From assembly GCF_947301925.1 (NCBI RefSeq), contig NZ_CAMYUE010000008.1, forward strand, positions 1 through 64,000: DNA of 64,000 nucleotides, read 5' to 3'. A program made the position numbers and the translations under genes. The notes beneath the pieces are model-generated. The model was not told the DNA's origin and did not search any database. It worked only from the letters and a program-made list of their open reading frames with translations. This document shows, piece by piece, positions 59,115 through 64,000 of the stretch. Every line of letters starts with the position of its first letter. Position 1 is the stretch's first letter. The DNA comes from an uncultured Ruminococcus sp. (GTDB lineage Bacteria; Bacillota; Clostridia; Oscillospirales; Ruminococcaceae).

Positions 59115-59645
59115 TTATTTCGCCTTGTATTTCTGTCCCAGCTTTGCACGGAGCAGAGCTCTCAGTTCTTCGGGAGTGCCCTCGGTTATCTCGCTCTCAT
59201 CGAAAACGATATATCCCGAGCCCTCCAGAAGTATATCGAAAAAGCCGTTTATTTCCTCTGCGCCTACAATTCGTGCGTAGTCGTATGAGCTGTTGGTGTC
59301 GGAAAAGGCCGTATGTCCTTCGAGAACCACTTTATCATCATTAAAGGCAGCTTTCAGGCGGTAATCGGGATTTTTCTCCAGGAATTTCGTATAGCCTTTT
59401 ACAGGATCAGACTGTCTCAGCCTTAACCCTACTACAATGAACAAAGCAAAGGCAATAGTAAGGCACAGTATCATAAAAGCGCTGACCGAATGACACACAA
59501 ATACGACAAATACATTCAGAAGCGCTACAAGAACGAAGGAAACGCCTTCAACGAGGAATAGCTTTTTCAGCTTTCTGTATGATACAGAATTCTTTATGAG
59601 TACCGAATAATGCCGGATATCAAAATTATTTATCTCTATCTTCAT
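59115..59645 (-). CDS. YcxB-like membrane protein
   Basis: A 176-residue protein with two adjacent membrane helices (about 30-50 and 56-72) and a cytoplasmic C-terminal domain (KGYTKFLEKNPDYRLKAAFNDDKVVLEGHTAFSDTNSSYDYARIVGAEEINGFFDILLEGSGYIVFDESEITEGTPEELRALL). That plan and the strand ending in G-YIVFD are like YcxB-domain proteins. The N-terminal part before the helices (MKIEINNFDIRHYSVLIKNSVSYRKLKK) is the usual half of the same domain. AGGAGG precedes the ATG. No function is known. Confidence 0.85.
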   Translation of the reverse strand: MKIEINNFDIRHYSVLIKNSVSYRKLKKLFLVEGVSFVLVALLNVFVVFVCHSVSAFMILCLTIAFALFIVVGLRLRQSDPVKGYTKFLEKNPDYRLKAAFNDDKVVLEGHTAFSDTNSSYDYARIVGAEEINGFFDILLEGSGYIVFDESEITEGTPEELRALLRAKLGQKYKAK

Positions 59646-59725
59646 AGCCTGACCTCCTACATTCTTTATACATTTCTGAACAAAAAGGCTGTATTTCCGT
59701 GCAAATCCTCTTTTTTTCAGGGCAT

Positions 59726-59754
59726 AAAAAAGCCCTTGCAGGAATATTGCAAGG
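59726..59754 (-). terminator. Second terminator after the tRNA-Tyr gene
   Basis: CCTTGCA/TGCAAGG stem with a 7-nt loop, then GC and six T on the minus strand. Confidence 0.8.
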
Positions 59755-59772
59755 TTTGCGGCGGGTGAAACG

Positions 59773-59798
59773 AAAACAGCCCCGAATTCTTTCGGGGC
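59773..59798 (-). terminator. First terminator after the tRNA-Tyr gene
   Basis: GCCCCGAA/TTCGGGGC stem with a 4-nt loop and TGTTTTC on the minus strand. Confidence 0.8.
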
Positions 59799-59802
59799 CT
59801 TC

Positions 59803-59888
59803 TGGTGGGAGAGGATGGATTCGAACCATCGAAGCTGAAAAGCAACAGATTTACAGTCTGCCCCCTTTGGCCACTCGGGAACTCTCCC
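59803..59888 (-). tRNA. tRNA-Tyr (GTA), CCA encoded
   Basis: Acceptor GGGAGAG/CTCTCCC with encoded ACCA. Anticodon loop CTGTAAA, anticodon GTA. Long variable arm (class II), as expected for bacterial tRNA-Tyr. T-loop GGTTCGAATCC. It follows tRNA-Thr by 36 bases and probably shares its transcript. Confidence 0.95.
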
Positions 59889-59924
59889 ATATTAAAGATC
59901 CTATTCTGTCTCAGGACAAAATAA

Positions 59925-60000
59925 TGGAGCTGGTGGACGGACTCGAACCCCCGACCTGCTGATTACAAATCAGCTGCTCTACCAACTGAGCTACACCAGC
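59925..60000 (-). tRNA. tRNA-Thr (TGT), CCA encoded
   Basis: Acceptor GCTGGTG/CACCAGC with discriminator T and encoded CCA. Anticodon stem CTGAT/ATCAG with loop TTTGTAA, anticodon TGT. Normal D and T arms. Confidence 0.95.
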
Positions 60001-60014
60001 GCTAATGCTTAATT

Positions 60015-60043
60015 ATTATATCACATCTGCTTCTGATTGTCAA
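60015..60043 (-). promoter_or_regulatory. Consensus promoter of the tRNA-Thr/Tyr unit
   Basis: Minus-strand TTGACA (60043-60038), 17-bp spacer, TATAAT (60020-60015) within TGTGATATAAT; 15 bases before the mature 5' end. Confidence 0.9.
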
Positions 60044-60066
60044 GTACTTTTTTTGACTTTTTTGTC

Positions 60067-60143
60067 TGGTCGAGGCGACAGGACTCGAACCTGCGGCATC
60101 TTGCTCCCAAAGCAAGCACTCTACCAAACTGAGCTACGCCTCG
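60067..60143 (-). tRNA. tRNA-Pro (TGG), CCA encoded
   Basis: Acceptor CGAGGCG/CGCCTCG with encoded ACCA. Anticodon stem CTTGC/GCAAG with loop TTTGGGA, anticodon TGG. Normal cloverleaf; T-loop GGTTCGAGTCC. Confidence 0.95.
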
Positions 60144-60184
60144 GATAATAATTCTTCGGCAAGTCCTTGACGGACAGCTTTTAT

Positions 60185-60213
60185 ATTATACCAGAACGCC
60201 GCCTGCTTGTCAA
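60185..60213 (-). promoter_or_regulatory. Consensus promoter of tRNA-Pro
   Basis: Minus-strand TTGACA (60213-60208), 17-bp spacer, TATAAT (60190-60185). Exact consensus in both boxes. Confidence 0.92.
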
Positions 60214-60285
60214 GCACTTTTTTATATTTTGTAACATCATACAATATGGCCGGCAGGTTTTAGTATTTTTGTCCGCTGTTTTTAC

Positions 60286-60311
60286 AAAAAAAGGGAGCTT
60301 AAAGCTCCCTT
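60286..60311 (-). terminator. Terminator of the small acidic protein gene
   Basis: AAGGGAGCTT/AAGCTCCCTT stem, then seven T on the minus strand. Confidence 0.85.
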
Positions 60312-60322
60312 AATAAGAATCA

Positions 60323-60598
60323 TTAGTCCTTGATGTCATCGATGATATCTTCAGCGGCATCCTTAACGTCTTCAACAACGTCCTCAGCCTTGTCCTTGAT
60401 ATCCTCAGCTGCTTCCTTTACGGAATTATCATTGATCTCGAAATCGATGCTCTCGTCTGTGTCGAAGTTGTCGAAATCATCGTAATCGTCGTCATCATAA
60501 TCTGAACCTGAGTTCTTATCCTTCAGCGCCTGTGCTGCAACATATCCAACGGCAGCTGCTGCGCCAGCAGCTAAAATAGCAACTAAAAACTTATTCAT
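60323..60598 (-). CDS. Small acidic membrane-anchored protein (YtxH-like)
   Basis: A 91-residue protein. One N-terminal membrane helix (MNKFLVAILAAGAAAAVGYVAAQAL) is followed by a nearly all-Asp stretch (residues ~34-55) and an amphipathic helix of repeated EDIKDKAEDVVEDVKDAAEDIIDD. This plan is like YtxH-type or LEA-like cell-envelope stress proteins. The start is the ATG seven bases after AGAGGAA. It has its own promoter (TTGAAA-17-TATAAT, 60702-60674) and terminator. Confidence 0.85.
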   Translation of the reverse strand: MNKFLVAILAAGAAAAVGYVAAQALKDKNSGSDYDDDDYDDFDNFDTDESIDFEINDNSVKEAAEDIKDKAEDVVEDVKDAAEDIIDDIKD

Positions 60599-60673
60599 TT
60601 TAATTTCCTCTTTTCTCCGCAAGAATTAGTACTTACCGAACCGCTTGCGATCGGATTACGATAATCTGAAATT

Positions 60674-60702
60674 ATTATACCATACTTTTTTTGTAATTTC
60701 AA
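60674..60702 (-). promoter_or_regulatory. Promoter of the small acidic protein gene
   Basis: Minus-strand TTGAAA (60702-60697), 17-bp spacer, TATAAT (60679-60674). It abuts the rsmE stop. Confidence 0.85.
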
Positions 60703-60706
60703 CTCT

Positions 60707-61432
60707 TTACATATTATTTGTTAAAAACATCAAAATTGACAGTGCTGTTATTGGTGCAGTTTCACAACGCAGTATCCTTTGGCCCAGCCACACCCTGTCG
60801 GCGCCTGCGGCAACTATGGCGTCGGCCTCCTCCTTGTCGAAGCCTCCCTCGCTGCCTATGAAAAGGCCTGCCGTGGCAGCTCCGTCAAAGTCGATATCCC
60901 CGAAGGAGCGTCCGCCCTTTTCCTCGTACAGCAGCACCGTGCGGTCAAGCTCCTTTGTCATCTCCACGGCTCTGCCAAGGCTCACCATGGGAGTTATAAC
61001 GGGTATTATGCCCCTGCCCGACTGCTTTGCGGCCTCCTCGGCTATCCTGCGCAGTCTCGGCAGCTTTTTCTTCTCAAAGTCCTTCTCGTCGGGGCGGGAT
61101 ACGCACCTTCTGGTCAGCACGGGAACTATCCTTGAAACGCCCAGCTCCACGCTTTTCTGTATGATGTACTCCAGCTTGTCCAGCTTGGGCACCGCCTGAA
61201 AAAGGGTCACCGCCAGCTGAGGCTCGGCAGCGCATCTGTGCTTCTCCACAAGGTCGAGATACACCGAATCCGGGGTGATACCCGCTATTTTGCAGCGGTA
61301 GTCGATACCGTTGCAGCACACTGTTATCTCCTCCCCCGCTCTCATGCGCAGAGAGCGGCCTATATGGTTGGCGTCGTCGCCAGTGAGGACTATATTCTCC
61401 TCGTCGATCTCGTTCCTGAAAAATCTCGGCAT
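60707..61432 (-). CDS. rsmE: 16S rRNA (uracil-1498-N3)-methyltransferase RsmE
   Basis: A 241-residue SPOUT methyltransferase. The N-terminal PUA-like part has RFFRNEID..DDANHIGRSLRMRAGEEITV. The knotted SAM site is LFIGSEGGFDKEEAD and VWLGQRILRCETAPITALSI. It methylates U1498 of 16S rRNA. ATG 61432 is preferred over a GTG that lies in the ribosome site (AGAGGTG). Confidence 0.95.
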   Translation of the reverse strand: MPRFFRNEIDEENIVLTGDDANHIGRSLRMRAGEEITVCCNGIDYRCKIAGITPDSVYLDLVEKHRCAAEPQLAVTLFQAVPKLDKLEYIIQKSVELGVSRIVPVLTRRCVSRPDEKDFEKKKLPRLRRIAEEAAKQSGRGIIPVITPMVSLGRAVEMTKELDRTVLLYEEKGGRSFGDIDFDGAATAGLFIGSEGGFDKEEADAIVAAGADRVWLGQRILRCETAPITALSILMFLTNNM

Positions 61433-61506
61433 AAGCTGCACCTCTTTCCGACGTCCTGCGTCAGATAAATATTATCACATATACCGCCGCCCTGTCAAGA
61501 CGGCAA

Positions 61507-61531
61507 TAAAAAACCCTGTCTGACGACAGGG
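61507..61531 (-). terminator. Terminator of the VanY-type gene
   Basis: CCCTGTC TGAC GACAGGG stem followed by seven T on the minus strand. Confidence 0.88.
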
Positions 61532-61538
61532 ACTTTTG

Positions 61539-62648
61539 TCAATCATAATTTGAATCCACCTTGAGGTATTCCTCAAGACACTGTCCGCTCTTGTAGAGCT
61601 TGGTGGCCAGCTTTGAGCCTACATATCTGATATGCCAGGGCTCGTACTGATAGCCTGTGATATCCTCCTTGCCCTGCGGATAGCGTATTATGAAGCCGTA
61701 CTCATGGGCGTGCTCGGCAAGCCATGCAGCTTCGGGAGTTGCTCCGAAGGCGTCGTCAATGGTATTGCAGTCGATGACCAGTCCCGTCTGATGCTCCGAA
61801 AAGCCGGGCCGCGCTGAATAGGTATCCGCCATATCGGCGCCGTCCTCCTTGACATAGTTGTCATAGATGAGCTCCTGATCGTGATACGAGCGGAAGCCCG
61901 AGCCTATATAGAGGCTGAGCCCTTCCTTTGCAGCCGCTCCCGACATGGCCTGGAACTGCTGATAGCATATGGGCTCCAGTCCGGGAGAAAAGGTAGCGGG
62001 AAGCCCGTAGGTCTTGTTGACTATGAGCACCCCTTCTATATAAGTAAGCCCCTCTGTATCATAAACAGGGGGCTCAGGCGCCTCAGCCGTATTTGACTGA
62101 GGCGAAGCTGTATCATCTGTTGAATCGCCGCGTACTGTTACCTTGATCATTACTTCCTGTTCGGGGTCGGAAGCGGATCTGAGGGTAACGTAGCAGGTGC
62201 CGGGCTTAACGCCTGTGATATTGCCGATATTGTCAACGGAAGCGATAGTGGGATCGCCCGAGGACCAGCGCTCGTCGGCCTCTTCGGTACCGTCGGGATA
62301 AGCCTGTACTCTTGGCATATCCGACTCGCCTACCTCAAGGAATACCGAGTACTTGTCAAGCTTGAAATCGCTCTTGTTTACGGGATCTGTAAGTGTCGCC
62401 GTAGTGGTGACAGCCGTAGTTGTTATAGCGGGATCCGTAGTTGTAGCCGCGGTAGTGATCGTAGTCACAGAGTTGTTTTTCTTGCCGCCGTCCTTTTTGC
62501 CGCCGTCGGAACAGGCATGAGCAACAAGGAGCACGAAAAGGAGCACGAGGAACGCGATAACGGCAAGGGCTGTGAGCTGTCGCCTTCTCAGCGTCTTTCG
62601 GGATACTCTTTTGCGGGGACGATGTGAATCATATCTGTTATTGTCCAT
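61539..62648 (-). CDS. Membrane-anchored VanY-type D,D-carboxypeptidase with Ig-like domain
   Basis: A 369-residue protein. A basic cytoplasmic start and a signal-anchor (about 26-46) are followed by a Thr-rich linker (ITTAATTTDPAITTTAVTTTA-like), a BIG2-type Ig-like domain (about 93-172: KYSVFLEVGESDMPRVQAYP...IASVDNIGNITGVKPGTCYVTL) and a C-terminal VanY domain (about 195-365). Zinc motifs SEHQTGLVIDC and EPWHIRYVG are intact, and SGFRSYHDQELIY is typical. It trims D-Ala from peptidoglycan stems outside the cell. AAAGGGA precedes the ATG. Confidence 0.93.
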   Translation of the reverse strand: MDNNRYDSHRPRKRVSRKTLRRRQLTALAVIAFLVLLFVLLVAHACSDGGKKDGGKKNNSVTTITTAATTTDPAITTTAVTTTATLTDPVNKSDFKLDKYSVFLEVGESDMPRVQAYPDGTEEADERWSSGDPTIASVDNIGNITGVKPGTCYVTLRSASDPEQEVMIKVTVRGDSTDDTASPQSNTAEAPEPPVYDTEGLTYIEGVLIVNKTYGLPATFSPGLEPICYQQFQAMSGAAAKEGLSLYIGSGFRSYHDQELIYDNYVKEDGADMADTYSARPGFSEHQTGLVIDCNTIDDAFGATPEAAWLAEHAHEYGFIIRYPQGKEDITGYQYEPWHIRYVGSKLATKLYKSGQCLEEYLKVDSNYD

Positions 62649-62714
62649 ATTAAAATCCCTTTCACTGCATATATTAGTGCAGGCAGTCAGTACCGCCTTA
62701 AAATACCTATTAAT

Positions 62715-62743
62715 ATTATATCACAGCATAAATGAAATGTCAC
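62715..62743 (-). promoter_or_regulatory. Promoter of the VanY-type gene
   Basis: Minus-strand GTGACA (62743-62738), 17-bp spacer, TATAAT (62720-62715) within TGTGATATAAT. The rest of 62744-62904 is AT-rich with no gene seen. Confidence 0.75.
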
Positions 62744-62904
62744 GCAAAATTATAACGATTCCGCATTTTTTTAACAACTTGACATATAACAGGCAGTATT
62801 TTTGGAGCTTTTTAACAAAGAACTGTAGACTTATCCGTATTTCCATAGAAAAAAGCAACGTATTTTTCACCGCGGTATGCTGCCGCTTGTTAATATTATA
62901 TTCC

Positions 62905-62933
62905 TTGACAGCGCCGCAAAGAACGAGTATAAT
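62905..62933 (+). promoter_or_regulatory. Promoter of the solute-binding lipoprotein
   Basis: TTGACA (62905-62910), 17-bp spacer, TATAAT (62928-62933). Both boxes match consensus. Confidence 0.9.
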
Positions 62934-62978
62934 TATATAGACTCGAAAAGCACACGACCCGAAAGGAGTTATTCTGAA

Positions 62979-64000
62979 ATGTTTGATACAAGGAGACTGC
63001 TGGCCGCGTTTACGGCTGCGGCGGCAGTCCTTACGGCAGCTTCTTCGTGCAGCAGCAAGAAGAACAGCAGCAATATAATATCAGCCACGGAGGCCCAGAC
63101 CACCGGCGCTCCCACAGCGGCGTCCTACGACGGCACTCCCGCCGAAGCCGACCCCGGGATGGAGATAACATGGCTGGCAGACTATGACCTTAACCCCCAG
63201 GGCGGCGAGCAGCGCTCCACAGCTCTGGCCATATTCGAGGACATATACGGCGGCAGGATAAACTGGGTGGGAACCTCCCCCGACGACAAGTATAACACAC
63301 TGTCCTCAATGATAAACGCAGGCGAGACCGTGGATATGTTCCCCTGTGAGCCCAAGGCATTTCCCAACGGCGTAATGACTCAGCAGTTCGATCCCCTTGA
63401 TCCCTATTTCGGGGACATGGGCATGGACGAGGGCTTATGGTCGGATATGTCATACCTCACGGATATGTTCGCATGCAACGGTCAGCACTACATCGTTCCC
63501 TATTCCGTATCGGAGCCCGTTGTGCTCACCTACAGCAGAAAGCTCATGCAGTCCGAGGGCATAGACGACCCCAGGAAGCTCTGGCAGGAGGGCAAGTGGG
63601 ACTGGAACGCCATGAAGGCCATGATAGAGAAGTTCAGGTCAAACAAGCCCGACGCCGTAAGATACGGCATAAACGGCTGGTTCGGACAGGCTGCTCTCGC
63701 ATCAACGGGACATACCGTTGTAAGCTTTGACGGCAGCACGCTGAAGAACAATATCGCCGACGCCGAGATAGCAAAGGCGGAAGGCCTCATAAACGATATG
63801 TGCGCAAAGGGCTGGGTGAGCACCGTATGGCGCGACACCTTCCCCGCCGACTTCAATACGCTGTTCTATGCCTCGGGAAGCTGGTCCCTCGGCATTTCCA
63901 ACGCCGCAAATCCCGAAGGCGACCTGATGATAGTCCCCTTCCCCAAGTCTCCCGACGCGGACAACAACTACATCACCTGCAATATCGACTCCCGTATGCT
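62979..64000 (+). CDS. ABC-transporter solute-binding lipoprotein, 5' part
   Basis: The first 340 codons of an extracellular solute-binding protein; the frame is open at the window end. A lipobox-type signal peptide (MFDTRRLLAAFTAAAAVLTAASSC, Cys24) is followed by a Ser/Thr-rich spacer and the family-1 binding fold: EITWLADYDLNP, YNTLSSMINAGETVDMFPC, FDPLDPYF, YIVPYSVSEPVVLTYSRKLMQSEGIDDPRKLWQEGKWDWNAMKAMIEKF and YASGSWSLGISNAANPEGDLMIVPFPKSP. Such proteins usually deliver oligosaccharides to MalFG-type permeases. AAAGGAG precedes the ATG. Confidence 0.92.
   Translation, partial: MFDTRRLLAAFTAAAAVLTAASSCSSKKNSSNIISATEAQTTGAPTAASYDGTPAEADPGMEITWLADYDLNPQGGEQRSTALAIFEDIYGGRINWVGTSPDDKYNTLSSMINAGETVDMFPCEPKAFPNGVMTQQFDPLDPYFGDMGMDEGLWSDMSYLTDMFACNGQHYIVPYSVSEPVVLTYSRKLMQSEGIDDPRKLWQEGKWDWNAMKAMIEKFRSNKPDAVRYGINGWFGQAALASTGHTVVSFDGSTLKNNIADAEIAKAEGLINDMCAKGWVSTVWRDTFPADFNTLFYASGSWSLGISNAANPEGDLMIVPFPKSPDADNNYITCNIDSRM

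Noticed and set aside
59699..59962. Plus-strand open frame over the tRNA genes
   Set aside because: It reads through tRNA-Tyr and part of tRNA-Thr on the opposite strand and is not a protein gene.

Overview
The window comes from a plant-fibre-degrading Firmicute, most likely a cellulolytic Ruminococcus (R. albus / R. flavefaciens type). Supporting signs are two type I dockerin proteins (a GH74 xyloglucanase and a leucine-rich-repeat protein), a GH94 cellobiose phosphorylase, Thr/Glu-rich linkers on secreted proteins, FabK as enoyl reductase, ferredoxin-dependent 2-oxoacid oxidoreductase, strong AGGAGG ribosome sites and consensus sigma-A promoters. The genus is inferred from gene content; no rRNA is present.

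Layout. 1-3.1 kb: end of an AGCS amino-acid symporter, an MBL-fold hydrolase, and a three-gene set ending in a YgjP-type metallopeptidase. 3.2-8.4 kb: a multi-hairpin repeat, a lipoprotein, the dockerin GH74 enzyme, and an intergenic stretch that looks like an independent structured RNA gene on the minus strand. 8.4-11.4 kb: histidine kinase, response regulator with a SARP-like output domain, and an esterase. 11.4-18.4 kb: nine tightly packed minus-strand genes of phage origin (terminase small and large, portal, capsid-like, protease-like, connector-size proteins, gpD-like tail protein) with no integrase, tape measure, lysis or regulatory genes. 18.6-27.4 kb: TM2 protein, AT-rich acidic protein, cellobiose phosphorylase, an XRE regulator with two membrane paralogues, PEBP-like lipoprotein, aldose epimerase, citrate synthase. 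27.5-31.7 kb: zinc-ribbon/TPM pair, ECF S component, AzlCD. 31.7-35.1 kb: four-subunit 2-oxoacid:ferredoxin oxidoreductase and a MinD-like ATPase. 35.3-45.2 kb: the type II fatty-acid synthesis operon (fabH-fabK-small gene-fabG-fabF-accB-two unknown membrane paralogues-fabZ-accC-accD-accA-acpP). 45.4-50.6 kb: a divergent operon led by fabD and continuing with aroE, GNAT, aroK, amidohydrolase and the LRR-dockerin protein. 50.7-64 kb: guaB, families of small secreted or lipid-anchored proteins, typA, three tRNAs (Tyr, Thr, Pro), rsmE, a VanY-type carboxypeptidase and the start of a solute-binding lipoprotein.

How the genes connect. GH74 opens xyloglucan outside the cell, cellobiose phosphorylase cleaves imported cellobiose to glucose 1-phosphate and glucose, and the epimerase can equilibrate the released sugar. 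Citrate synthase and the 2-oxoacid oxidoreductase lie close together and could link acetyl-CoA to 2-oxoglutarate, though the substrate is not proven. The fab/acc block gives a nearly complete malonyl-CoA to acyl-ACP route, with a nested palindrome between the fabH and fabD units as the obvious candidate control site.

Most worth following up: the compact phage-derived packaging/capsid cassette, the unclassified RNA gene at about 7.9-8.2 kb, the two membrane paralogues inside the fatty-acid operon, the fabH/fabD operator, and a 48-residue secreted peptide at 54.7 kb.
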